Part shown: piece by piece, positions 36,766 through 45,589 of the stretch
Layout: every line of letters starts with the position of its first letter
Numbering within the stretch: position 1 is the stretch's first letter
DNA from: Phytohabitans suffuscus
Lineage (GTDB): Bacteria > Actinomycetota > Actinomycetes > Mycobacteriales > Micromonosporaceae
Length of the DNA stretch: 64,000 nucleotides
Reading direction: 5' to 3'
Assembly (NCBI RefSeq): GCF_011764565.1
Contig: NZ_AP022871.1
Coordinates: 6,448,320-6,512,319 of the forward strand
Translations under genes and position numbers: made by a program
Notes under the pieces: model-generated
What the model was told of the DNA's origin: nothing
The model's database searches: none
Seen by the model: only the letters and a program-made list of their open reading frames with translations

Positions 36766-38658
36766 ATGCTTCCCGCGGTGCACAACGACACGATCCGGGC
36801 CGGGGTCACGATCGGCGGGCGCCCGCTGCCGGCGGCCGCCGACCGGCACCTGGTACGGGTGGTGGTCGACACCCAGCTCCAACTCCCGGACATGTTCGAG
36901 CTGACCTTCCGGGACGAGGCCGGCCAACTGTTGAACCAGGCCGGGATCGAGATCGGTACCGCCGTCACGGTCAGCGCGCGGAGTGCGGCGGGACGCCCTC
37001 ATGAGCTCATCGCCGGCGAGGTCACCGCTATCGAGGCGGTCTGCGAGCAGAGCCACGTCTGGACCGTGGTGCGCGGCTACTCGAAGCTGCACCGGCTGCA
37101 ACGGATACGCCGTACCCGCACGTTCGTCAACATGACCGACGCCAACATCGCCAAGCAGATCGCTGGGGAGCACGGGCTGCCGATGGGCAAGGTCGCCGCG
37201 ACCGGGATCGTGCACGCCCACCTCGCGCAGCTCGCCCAGACCGACTGGGAGTTCCTCACCCAGCGTGCCCGCGAGATCGGCTACGAGGTCGGCGTCACCG
37301 ACGGGCGGTTCGACTTCCGGGCCGCCACCGCCGTACCGGCGGGCCCGTTGGGGGCGTTCCGTGCGCTCGGCGGCGACGCCGTGACCGTCCGGTTCAAACA
37401 CAACCTGTTCCGGTTCGCGCCCCGGCTGACCGCGGCGACCATGGTGCCCGCGGTGGAGGTGCGGGTCTGGGACGCCGACACGCCGAAGGCCGTGAGCGCC
37501 CGGGCGGAGACCCGGGCCGGCACCGCCGACCTCGACCAGACGCCCCAGGAGTTCGCGCGGATGTTCACCGGCGTCGGCAGGCCGCAGCCACCGGGCGCCG
37601 GGGCGGTGGGGGCGCCCGGCATGAACACCGGTCCGGCGCCGGGCCGGGACGCGTACGTCGTGGCGGACCGCCCGGTCGGCGTGGGCCAGGCGGCCAACGC
37701 GGCCGCCGGGCAGCTCGCCCAGGCCTCGGCGCGCCGGCTGGCCGGCCCGTTCGCCGAGGCCGAGGGGATCGCCCAGGGTGACCACCGGATCCGCGCCGGT
37801 GGCACCCTCACCGTCGAAGGCGTGCCGCCGGCGTTCGTCGGGACCTGGATCGTCAGCCGGGCCCGGCACGTCTTCGACGAGGACCAGCAGGGTGGCTACC
37901 TGACCCACTTCGAGGCCGGCGGCGGGCAGGACCGCAGCCTGCTCGGGCTCACCGGTCGGGGCAACGGCCCGGACCGGAGCGGCCCGCTGCACGGACTGGT
38001 CTGCGGCATCGTCACCAACAACAACGACCCTGACAAGCAGGGGCGGGTGAAGATCTCGCTGCCCTGGCTGTCACCGCGGCACGAGTCGGACTGGGCCCGG
38101 GTCGCGTTGCCCGGCCTCGGCCGCAAAGGCGGGCTGGTGCTGCCGCCCGAGGTCGGCGACGAGGTGCTCGTCGGGTTCGAGTTCGACGACCCGCGCCGCC
38201 CGTACGTGATCGGTGGCCTGCACAACCCCAGGACCAAGGCGGAGCTGGGCGGGCCGGTGGTGAAAGTAGCCGGGCGTACGGGTTCGGTGGCGCGCACCGG
38301 CATCGTCTCCGGCTCGGGCAACCGGCTCGTCTTCCGCGACGAGCTGCCGCCCTCGGGCGGGCCGCCCAGCGCGTCGAGCATCACGCTGGGCACCGGCGAC
38401 GATGCGATCTCGATGGAGATCGACCAGAACGCCGGCCGGCTGCGGCTCAACTGCCGGCCGACCAAGGGCAGCGGCCAGATCGTCCTCGAGTGCGCCAACG
38501 GCGCCATCACCATCCGGGCCAAGACGCAGATCTCGATCGTCAGCGACGGCCAGCTGAGCATCGAGGGCGCGCAGGTCAACGTCAAGGCCAAGGCCGCCAT
38601 GAAGCTGGAGAGCTCCGGACCGCTGGAGCTCAAGGGCGCCGTCATCAAGTTGAACTGA
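36766..38658 (+). CDS. eCIS spike protein (VgrG-like, Pvc8)
   Basis: A 630-residue VgrG/gp27-gp5-type spike. A gp27-like domain occupies about 1-320 (VVVDTQLQLPDMFELTFRDE, ARLHRLQRIRRTRTFVN-like hub segments). The OB-fold follows near 405-480 (GIVTNNNDPDKQGRVKISLP then LPGLGRKGGLVLPPEVGDEV), and the C-terminal beta-helix needle has regular repeats (ISIVSDGQLSIEGAQVNVKA, LELKGAVIKLN). It carries the PAAR tip and probably delivers cargo. ATG 36766 is 5 nt after the LysM gene. Confidence 0.94.
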   Translation: MLPAVHNDTIRAGVTIGGRPLPAAADRHLVRVVVDTQLQLPDMFELTFRDEAGQLLNQAGIEIGTAVTVSARSAAGRPHELIAGEVTAIEAVCEQSHVWTVVRGYSKLHRLQRIRRTRTFVNMTDANIAKQIAGEHGLPMGKVAATGIVHAHLAQLAQTDWEFLTQRAREIGYEVGVTDGRFDFRAATAVPAGPLGAFRALGGDAVTVRFKHNLFRFAPRLTAATMVPAVEVRVWDADTPKAVSARAETRAGTADLDQTPQEFARMFTGVGRPQPPGAGAVGAPGMNTGPAPGRDAYVVADRPVGVGQAANAAAGQLAQASARRLAGPFAEAEGIAQGDHRIRAGGTLTVEGVPPAFVGTWIVSRARHVFDEDQQGGYLTHFEAGGGQDRSLLGLTGRGNGPDRSGPLHGLVCGIVTNNNDPDKQGRVKISLPWLSPRHESDWARVALPGLGRKGGLVLPPEVGDEVLVGFEFDDPRRPYVIGGLHNPRTKAELGGPVVKVAGRTGSVARTGIVSGSGNRLVFRDELPPSGGPPSASSITLGTGDDAISMEIDQNAGRLRLNCRPTKGSGQIVLECANGAITIRAKTQISIVSDGQLSIEGAQVNVKAKAAMKLESSGPLELKGAVIKLN

Positions 38659-38703
38659 TCCTTCAATCCTCCAATCCTCCGAGAAACCGGAAGGGGCCGG
38701 GCG

Positions 38704-39111
38704 ATGGCCGCCGACTTCGTGGGCGCGGGATGGGCCTTCCCGCTGGGCGTGAACGGGCACGGCTCGATCGCGCTGGCACGCGGCGCGCATGAGCTGGAAC
38801 AGGCGATGCGGCTGATCCTCAGCACGTACCCGGGGGAGCGGCCGATGCGTCCCGACTTCGGCTGCCGGCTGCGCGACTACGTCTTCGCCGGGATCAGCAC
38901 CGACACGGCCGCGCTGGTGGCCGACGCGGTGCGCACCGCGCTGCTGCGTTGGGAGCCGCGGGTGGACGTGCGGGCGGTGGACGTGCGCGTCGGCGACCGG
39001 GAACAGGGCCTGCTCACCATCGACATCCAGTACACGGTCAAGGAGACCAACGACCACCGCAACCTGGTCTTTCCCTTCTACACGATCCCCGACGACGGAA
39101 GCGACTACTGA
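38704..39111 (+). CDS. eCIS baseplate protein (gp25/Pvc9-like)
   Basis: A 135-residue gp25-like lysozyme-fold wedge protein: LEQAMRLILSTYPGERPMRP, then DFGCRLRDYVFAG and IQYTVKETNDHRNLVFPFYT. It joins sheath and baseplate. The stop overlaps the next ATG (TGATG at 39109-39113), so translation is coupled to the J-like gene. Confidence 0.95.
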   Translation: MAADFVGAGWAFPLGVNGHGSIALARGAHELEQAMRLILSTYPGERPMRPDFGCRLRDYVFAGISTDTAALVADAVRTALLRWEPRVDVRAVDVRVGDREQGLLTIDIQYTVKETNDHRNLVFPFYTIPDDGSDY

Positions 39112-41102
39112 TGGCACTGCCCGCCCCCGACCTGGACGACCGGCGGTTCCAGGACCTTGTGGACGACGCCAAGCGACTCGTGCAGCGACGCTGTCCGGAG
39201 TGGACGGACCACAACGTCTCCGACCCCGGGGTGACGCTCATCGAGTCGTTCGCGTTCATGACCGAACAGCTCCTGTACCGCCTCAACCGGGTGCCGGACC
39301 GGCTCTACATCAAGTTCCTGGAGCTGATCGGCGTGCGGTTGCTGCCGCCGTCCGCGGCCCGGACCCCGGTGACCTTCTGGCTCTCCGCGCCCGCCGGCAC
39401 CACGCTGGTCGTCGACGCGGGGACCAGCGTGGGTACGGTCCGTACCGAGACCCAGGAGTCGGTGGTCTTCAGCACGGTCGAGGACCTGCCGCTGCCGCCC
39501 TGCGCGCTGCGGCACGCCGTGACCAGCGCGACTGAAACGGCCGCCGCTGACGGGGCCGGCGCGACCGGCGTGGCCGAGGCGGTCGACCGGGACGCCGAGC
39601 TCGCCACCGGTGCGCCGTTCCCGGCCTTCGCCGAGCAGCCCCGGACCGGCGACGTGCTGCTGCTCGGCCTCACCGCGGCGGTGCCGAACTGCGCGGTCCA
39701 GTTCGACTTCCAGGGCGAGGTGGAGGGGATCGGCGTCGACCCGCGTGACCCGCCGCTGGTCTGGGAGGCGTGGACCGGCGACGGCTGGTCCACCTGCGAG
39801 GTGACCGACGAGACGGGTGGGCTCAACCGCTCCGGCCCGGTGGTCGTTCACGTGCCGGCCGGACACCAGACCCGGATCGTCGAGGGCCGGCGCGCCGGCT
39901 GGCTGCGGGCCCGAGTCGTCGCCGCCCGGCCGGGCCAGCCCGCGTACAGCGCCTCCCCGCTGGTGCGAGGGCTGTCCGCCGGCACGGTCGGCGGCACGGT
40001 CGAGGCGGTACACGCCGAGATCGTCGGCGACGAGGTGCTCGGGGAGGCCGAGGGTGTGTCCGGGCAGCGGTTCACCGTGTCCCGGGTGCCGGTCCTGCAC
40101 CGGCCCGGCTTCGCCGTACTGGAGGTCGGCACCGACGACGGCTGGCAGGAGTGGACCCAGGTCGACAACTTCGCGGCGAGCGGGCCGGACGACCGGCACT
40201 TCCAGCTCGAGCCCGCCACCGGCGAGGTCCGCTTCGGCCCGCTCGTCCGCGAGCCCGGCAACCGCGTCCGCCGCTACGGGGCGACGCCGCCGCCCGGCGC
40301 GGCCGTCCGGATGCGCCGGTACCTCGTCGGCGGCGGGCGGACCGGCAACGTGGCCCGCGGCGCGCTGCGGACCCTCAAGTCCTCGATCCCGTACGTCGCG
40401 GACGTGGAGAACCGTTTCCCGGCGCAGGGCGGGGTCGACGGCGAGACGATCGAGGAGGCCAAGGAGCGCGGTCCCATCGTCCTGCGCAGCCGGGGCCGCG
40501 CGGTGACCGCCGAAGACTACGAGGTCATCGCCCGGGAGGCCGCACCCGACCTGGCCCGGGTGCGTTGCCTCACGGCCGGCGAGGCCGGCACCGCGCCCGG
40601 CGCCATCCGGGTGCTCGTCGTGCCGGGCGCCCCGGTCGAGCGGGGCCGGGTCGAGCTGGAGGACCTGCTGCCCGATACGGGGATGCTGCACCGCGTCGCC
40701 GACCGGCTGGACGAGGTACGCCTCATCGGCACCCGGGTCCTCGTGGAACCGCCCCGATACCAGGGCGTGACCGTGGTCGCCCGCCTGGTCGCCCGGCCGA
40801 GGCTGGACCGGACCCGGGTCGAACGGGACGCGCTGGACGCACTGTACGGCTTCCTCAACCCGCTCACCGGCGGGCCGGAGGGCACCGGCTGGGCGTTCGG
40901 ACGGCCGGTCCACGTGGGTGAGCTTTTCGGGGTACTGCAAGGGGTCGGCGGCGTCGACGTGGTCGAGGACCTGCGGCTGTTCGGCGCCAACCCGGTCACC
41001 GGGGAACGCGGCGCCCAGGCCACCCGCCTGGAGCTCGACGCGCAGTCGCTGGTCTTCTCGTTCGACCACCGGGTCCGGGTGGAGCAGGGAGGACGGGCAT
41101 GA
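39111..41102 (+). CDS. eCIS baseplate J-like protein (Pvc11)
   Basis: A 663-residue baseplate wedge protein. PEWTDHNVSDPGVTLIESFA, then FMTEQLLYRLNRVPDRLYIK, near the N-terminus is characteristic of the eCIS gpJ/Pvc11 family. PIVLRSRGRAVTAEDYEVIA, REAAPDLARVRCL and VARLVARPRLDRTRVERDAL mark the J-like domain in the C-terminal half. With the next gene it forms the wedge heterodimer. It overlaps that gene by 4 nt. Confidence 0.94.
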   Translation: MALPAPDLDDRRFQDLVDDAKRLVQRRCPEWTDHNVSDPGVTLIESFAFMTEQLLYRLNRVPDRLYIKFLELIGVRLLPPSAARTPVTFWLSAPAGTTLVVDAGTSVGTVRTETQESVVFSTVEDLPLPPCALRHAVTSATETAAADGAGATGVAEAVDRDAELATGAPFPAFAEQPRTGDVLLLGLTAAVPNCAVQFDFQGEVEGIGVDPRDPPLVWEAWTGDGWSTCEVTDETGGLNRSGPVVVHVPAGHQTRIVEGRRAGWLRARVVAARPGQPAYSASPLVRGLSAGTVGGTVEAVHAEIVGDEVLGEAEGVSGQRFTVSRVPVLHRPGFAVLEVGTDDGWQEWTQVDNFAASGPDDRHFQLEPATGEVRFGPLVREPGNRVRRYGATPPPGAAVRMRRYLVGGGRTGNVARGALRTLKSSIPYVADVENRFPAQGGVDGETIEEAKERGPIVLRSRGRAVTAEDYEVIAREAAPDLARVRCLTAGEAGTAPGAIRVLVVPGAPVERGRVELEDLLPDTGMLHRVADRLDEVRLIGTRVLVEPPRYQGVTVVARLVARPRLDRTRVERDALDALYGFLNPLTGGPEGTGWAFGRPVHVGELFGVLQGVGGVDVVEDLRLFGANPVTGERGAQATRLELDAQSLVFSFDHRVRVEQGGRA

Positions 41103-41661
41103 GCGCCGTGGCGAGGCTCGTCCGGGGCACCGTCCCCGAGCTGCGGATGCCGTACCCCATCGTGGGCACGCTGCCCGCCGTCTACCAGGAGGACCCGTTC
41201 ACGGTCCGGTTCACAGCCGGCCTGGACGACGTGCTGGCGGTCATCGTCGCCACGCTGGACGACATCGACGCCTACGTCGACCCGGTGCTCGCCCCGGAGG
41301 ACTTCCTCGACTGGCTCGCCGGCTGGACCGGCGTGACCCTCGACGAACGCTGGCCGGTCGAGCTACGGCGGGCACTTGTCGCCGCGGCGGTGGTCAACTA
41401 CCGGGGGCGCGGCACGCTGGCGGCGCTGCGCGCCCAGCTGGAGCTGGTAACCGGCCCAGGCCAGATCGAGCTGTCCGACAACGGCGGGGTGGCGGTCTCC
41501 ACCACCCCGGCGCCGACCTGCCCGGGACCGGCACCCCCGAGATCGTCGTGCGGGTGAGCGGCGCGGACGCGCGGTCGGCCCCGCTCGACACGATCGACGC
41601 ACTGCTGGCGGCGAACAAGCCGGCCCACGTCGTGCACCGGGTGGAGGTGACGCAACCGTGA
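41099..41661 (+). CDS. eCIS baseplate I-like protein (Pvc12-like), frameshifted
   Basis: A tail-protein-I family member: YPIVGTLPAVYQEDPFTVRF, DDIDAYVDPVLAPEDFLDWL, and LVAAAVVNYRGRGTLAALRA. The frame from ATG 41099 stops at 41557, but the neighbouring frame carries the natural end (GADLPGTGTPEIVVRVSG then NKPAHVVHRVEVTQP). One extra C in the C4 run at 41505-41508 joins them into about 187 residues. A GTGA overlap with the next gene is kept only if they are joined. Likely a consensus error. Confidence 0.85.
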
Positions 41662-43293
41662 TCGCATGTCAGGACTGTGGCGCGTACAGCGAGGACGAGG
41701 ACGCCTTCTGCGGCTCGTGCGGCGGCTTCCTGGAGTGGAGCGGAAAGAAGGTCAAGCCCAAGCCGGCCGCCCCGGCCGTCCAGGAGGAGCTCGAGGCCGA
41801 CACCAGACAGCGGACCGGCCTGCTGCGACGGTTGCAGTCGGCGCTCTACCTCGACGTGGGGCGCCGCGACCCGGTCCCGCGCGGCAGCATCGGTGGGATG
41901 TCCGCCCGGCCGTCGGGTGCCGGCGCGGGTCCGTCGACGCCCGGCGGCGGCCCGCCCGGGCCGAAGCCGCCCGCTCCAGGAAAGTCAGGCCCACCAGGCC
42001 TGAAGCCGCCGCCACCCCCGGGACGGGGTGGTCCGCCCGGGTCGAAGCCGCCACCTCCGGCGCCGGGGAAATCCGGTCCGCCCGGGCTGAAGCCGCCATC
42101 TCCGCCGCCTCCGCCACCCAGGAAGGGTGGTCCGCCCGGGCTGAAGCCGCCTCCGCCGCCGGCGAGGTCCGGTCCGCCTGGGTTGAAGCCGCCGCCTCCG
42201 CCACCCGGAAAGCCCGGCCCGCCGGCCCCGCTGCCTCCGCCCCCGCCCGGGCTGAAGCCGCCCGGTGGCAAGCCCGCGACCCCGCCTCCGCCACCGCGAC
42301 CGGGCGTCATCCCGCCGAGCGGCTCGCGGCCGCCCGTGCCGCCGAGGGCTCCGGCGTCCCGCGCGGACGCCGTGCCCGACCTGGTGGTTCCGGTGCCCAG
42401 CCGGCCCGCCCCGAGCCGGACGACATCGACGAGATCGCCCCGGTACTGCCGCAACGGATCCGGGTTCCCCGGCCTACGGACACACCGAAGCGAGCCAGCC
42501 GGCGCGCCCAGCCCGGTGACCTGATCTGCGGCGAGTGCGGTGACCCGAACGTGCCGACCCGCAAGTTCTGCCACCGCTGCGGCGACTCCCTGGTCAGCGC
42601 CGAGGTCGTCCGCGCACCGTGGTGGCGCCGGCTGCTGCCGCGCCGCAGGCCCAATACGGTCCAGAGTGGACTGCGCCCCGGCGAGCAGCCCGTGGGCGCC
42701 CCGCGCGCCGGTCGTTCGGGGAGCGGCTGGTCCGCACCGCACGGGTCGTGATCGGCGTGGTGCTGATCGCCCTCGGCACCCTGTACGCCGCCCACGCGCC
42801 GTTCAAGGCGTGGGTAGACGGCCAGGCGACGGGGGTACGGACCTGGGCGACCGGCCTGGTGGTGCAGGACTACGCGCCGGTCAACCCGAGCTCGGCGGCG
42901 CCCGGCCCGGGCACGCCCGCCATCCCGGCCAACCTGGCCGGTGCGGCGATCGACGGATTCACCAACACGTACTGGTCGACCCCGGTGACGGAGAAGCGGG
43001 CACCGATCCTGCTGGTCACCTTCAGCGAACCGGTGCGCATCGACCGTGCCCTCGTGCGCAACGGCGCCGCCGACGAGTTCCGGACGTACCACCGGGCCAA
43101 GGACGTCCACCTCGTCTACTCCGACGGGCAGACGTTCGACCTGGTGCTCAAGGACACCCCGGACCCGCAGGAGGTGACGATCGAGCACGCCGTCGCGGTC
43201 ACCACAGTAGAGATCCACATCTTGTCGGTGTACCAGTCTGTGGAGGGCGACCAGCTCGCCCTCTCCGAGATCGAGTTCTTCGCCGAGCAGTGA
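41658..43293 (+). CDS. eCIS-linked zinc-ribbon, proline-rich, membrane-anchored protein (two frameshifts)
   Basis: One gene in three frames. N-terminal zinc ribbon (CQDCGAYSEDEDAFCGSCGG), a run of GPPGLKPPPPP repeats (about 41950-42330), a second zinc ribbon (CGECGDPNVPTRKFCHRCGD), a transmembrane helix (VVIGVVLIALGTLYAA near 42760) and a C-terminal discoidin/NADase-type beta-sandwich (AIDGFTNTYWSTP and FSEPVRIDRALVRNG). The joins are restored by one extra C in C4 runs at 42409-42412 and 42699-42702. The topology puts the discoidin-like domain outside. It may hold or sense the particle at the membrane or wall. Two zinc ribbons plus a proline linker is unusual. Confidence 0.75.
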
Positions 43294-43351
43294 CCACCGG
43301 CGGCTACCCGATCGGGCATGGCCCCTGCTTCTGATCGTGCATTCGGGGGCA

Positions 43352-43380
43352 AGGACAACCGACGTTCCGCTTTTTAGTAT
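43352..43380 (+). promoter_or_regulatory. Candidate promoter for the two unknown genes after the baseplate block
   Basis: AGGACA at 43352-43357, a 17-bp spacer and TAGTAT at 43375-43380 lie about 50 bp upstream of ATG 43431. The A/T-rich TTTTTAG stands out in this GC-rich DNA. It suggests that the next two genes have their own transcript. Confidence 0.4.
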
Positions 43381-43430
43381 CGAGGCACCCGGGCGCCATG
43401 GAGGGCCCCGGGGACAAGAAAGGAGACGCC

Positions 43431-44438
43431 ATGGCTGAACGCGAGACCGCGCTCATGGCGGTAGCCAACTTCGTGCCGGCCGAGTCCGCCGAAAGCTGGT
43501 TCCGAGCCGTGTGCGACGCGTTCGACAGTTCCGGTGGTGACTGGGATTCTTTCAAGCACGCGCTGACAGAGCACGCGTCCGCGAACTCAATTCCCGGCGA
43601 GGCCGTGGAAGCCTTTACGACGGTAATGGAGAACGAGATCTCCGACCGGGCCGGTGTGCTCGCACAACTCGCCGAGAGTCGTAACGAAATCGCCCAGGAG
43701 TACACCGCGACCGCTGCCCGGTACGCTGAGCATTCGGGTGACGAAGAGGTCGCAGCCTGGGACGACGAGACCGCGGCGCAGTGGTACGTGTATCTCACCA
43801 CGTCCAACGAGTGGGCCGGCTGGAGCGGCCGCGAAGAGGAGTGGGACGAGTTCCGTACCTGGTTCCTCAGATACGCGGATGCGCAGGGCGTGCTGGCGCA
43901 GGCCACCCGGTTCCTGGACAACGTCGAACAACGCGCCGAGGGAAAGGTCGCGGCGCTCACCGCGATCGGCATCAGCCTGCCGGGCGAGGATGCCCAGCCT
44001 GAAAAGTATTACGACGAGGCCACTGGGCTGTACTACGACGAGGCGGGGAACCGCTACCTGCGCGACAGTTCGGGCGACGACATCGTCCTTCAGACGGCGG
44101 AAGGGGGCCTGTACTGGGCATCCGCCGATGGCAAGGACCACTGGTACAACCCCGATTTCACTCCCTATGTCGTGTCGACGGACGAGGCCGAGGAGGGTGT
44201 CGAGGCGGTGGAGGCGCCCTCGGCGGAGATCGCGCTCTCCGAAGCCGACTCGGAGGTCGCCGACGCGGTCGTGGAAAAGGTGTCGGCAGCGGTTGGCGAG
44301 AGCATCGACGAGGCCCTCGAGAAGCTCGCTGAGGAATTCGAAATGTCGCTGGAAGACGTCCGCGGTCTCTACGAGGACGAAATCGAGCACGAGACGATCG
44401 CCGCGGCGGTACAGGAAGGCATCCAGGCGAACGCCTGA
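43431..44438 (+). CDS. Hypothetical acidic protein, possible eCIS cargo or accessory
   Basis: A 335-residue, strongly acidic protein with no family that I recognise. The N-terminal half is helical (ETALMAVANFVPAESAESWF), a short tyrosine/glycine segment (KYYDEATGLYYDEAGNRYLR near 185) resembles WW/OCRE-like repeats, and the end has an acidic helix (LEKLAEEFEMSLEDVRGLYE). AAGAAAGGAGACGCC gives an excellent ribosome-binding site for ATG 43431. Codon use is visibly AT-richer than in the eCIS genes before it (more GAA, ATT, AAG), which would fit recent acquisition. Confidence 0.7.
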   Translation: MAERETALMAVANFVPAESAESWFRAVCDAFDSSGGDWDSFKHALTEHASANSIPGEAVEAFTTVMENEISDRAGVLAQLAESRNEIAQEYTATAARYAEHSGDEEVAAWDDETAAQWYVYLTTSNEWAGWSGREEEWDEFRTWFLRYADAQGVLAQATRFLDNVEQRAEGKVAALTAIGISLPGEDAQPEKYYDEATGLYYDEAGNRYLRDSSGDDIVLQTAEGGLYWASADGKDHWYNPDFTPYVVSTDEAEEGVEAVEAPSAEIALSEADSEVADAVVEKVSAAVGESIDEALEKLAEEFEMSLEDVRGLYEDEIEHETIAAAVQEGIQANA

Positions 44439-44466
44439 CCCAGTCTCACCACACCACGGAGAAGAG

Positions 44467-45570
44467 ATGACGTCACCGCTGGAAAAGAGGACCGCCGAGA
44501 AGAACGCGGCACTCCTCTCGAAGCTGAAGAAAATTCTCCCCGAGCTCGCCTACCGCGCGGCCAAGAAGGCGTCGAAGGAGGGCCAACTCGCTCTGCGGGT
44601 CGACAAGAACCCGAACGGAAAGAAGATCGTCCAGGTGGTTGCCGTGAAGGCTGGCGAGATCGGCCGAGGCGCCTACCACAAGCGCGACCGCGGGGCGGTG
44701 CACTCCGCACTCTACAACCTGCAGCCCACGACCGTCGACATCGAAAGAATTGGCGCCAAGACCCAGACGCTGACCAAGAACGGTAAAGACACGCCGGTCA
44801 AGACCTGGGATGCCCAACCCGCGCTCTTCAAGGGCGGGTCGATCGAGAACATCAAAGCCTTCTTTTCGAACAAGGCGGACGAGTACGCGATTTTCTACAG
44901 GTCCTCGACCGAGTTTACCGGACAGGACGAGGACGAGTGGGACGCCGCGACACTGCCCGAGGGCCAGCGGGTTGGATTCGAAACCGGCCCGGTCTTCATT
45001 TACGTTGGCCCGTTGGCGCTGATGAAAGCGAACGCCAAGGAGTACACCAGCATCGGCAGTCTGGGCGACGTGATCGCCGAAGTGGCCATCAATGTGATCG
45101 AGTTCGGCGGTGGCGCGGCCGGAGAGCTGGGCGAGGCCACGTCGCAGGCGGGTGAGATCGCAAGCAACGTCCTGGAGGTAATCGGCGGCGCGAAGGACGC
45201 GAAGAAGCTCCACGACGACTACTTCAAGGGCGAGGACGAGAAGTCGCCGTCGCTGTGGAACCGGCGGTTCGTGGAGGAGAACCTTCAGTTGGAGGTGTGC
45301 CTGGCGGCCAGTGAGTCGGAAGCTCCGGCCATCGTGCTGGCATCCGACGAGACTCTTACCAGCGAGATTCTCGAGATGGACGGTAAGCAGATGCTCGGCG
45401 TCTCCCTCGGCAAGGTCGGGAGGCTCATTCCCGGGCTGCTCCAACGTGCCCTGCGGGATCTCGAGAAGGACGTCACCGGAAAGCGGCCACCGACCACGGC
45501 AGAACGGCGCGGGATGTTTGCTGAGCAGGGCCGTCAGCCAGCGTCCAGGAACCTCCGCGAGAAGCTGTGA
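44467..45570 (+). CDS. Hypothetical protein downstream of 43431, possible eCIS cargo
   Basis: A 367-residue protein without a recognised domain. The basic, lysine-rich N-terminus (EKRTAEKNAALLSKLKKILP, LAYRAAKKASKEGQLALRV) is followed by a glycine-rich hydrophobic helix near 205-230 (VIAEVAINVIEFGGGAAGEL) and a helical C-terminus (GLLQRALRDLEKDVTGKRPP). A membrane-active or pore-like segment is possible. It is only 28 nt after the acidic protein, so the pair may be an operon, perhaps acting together. It ends 19 nt from the convergent regulator gene. A candidate effector; no toxin motif is seen. Confidence 0.7.
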   Translation: MTSPLEKRTAEKNAALLSKLKKILPELAYRAAKKASKEGQLALRVDKNPNGKKIVQVVAVKAGEIGRGAYHKRDRGAVHSALYNLQPTTVDIERIGAKTQTLTKNGKDTPVKTWDAQPALFKGGSIENIKAFFSNKADEYAIFYRSSTEFTGQDEDEWDAATLPEGQRVGFETGPVFIYVGPLALMKANAKEYTSIGSLGDVIAEVAINVIEFGGGAAGELGEATSQAGEIASNVLEVIGGAKDAKKLHDDYFKGEDEKSPSLWNRRFVEENLQLEVCLAASESEAPAIVLASDETLTSEILEMDGKQMLGVSLGKVGRLIPGLLQRALRDLEKDVTGKRPPTTAERRGMFAEQGRQPASRNLREKL

Positions 45571-45589
45571 CTTCGTCGGGTGCCGGCCG

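Noticed and set aside
41946..42330. Collagen-like repeat gene
   Set aside because: The GPPGLKPPPPP pattern is a proline-rich linker between zinc ribbons, not a Gly-X-Y collagen repeat.
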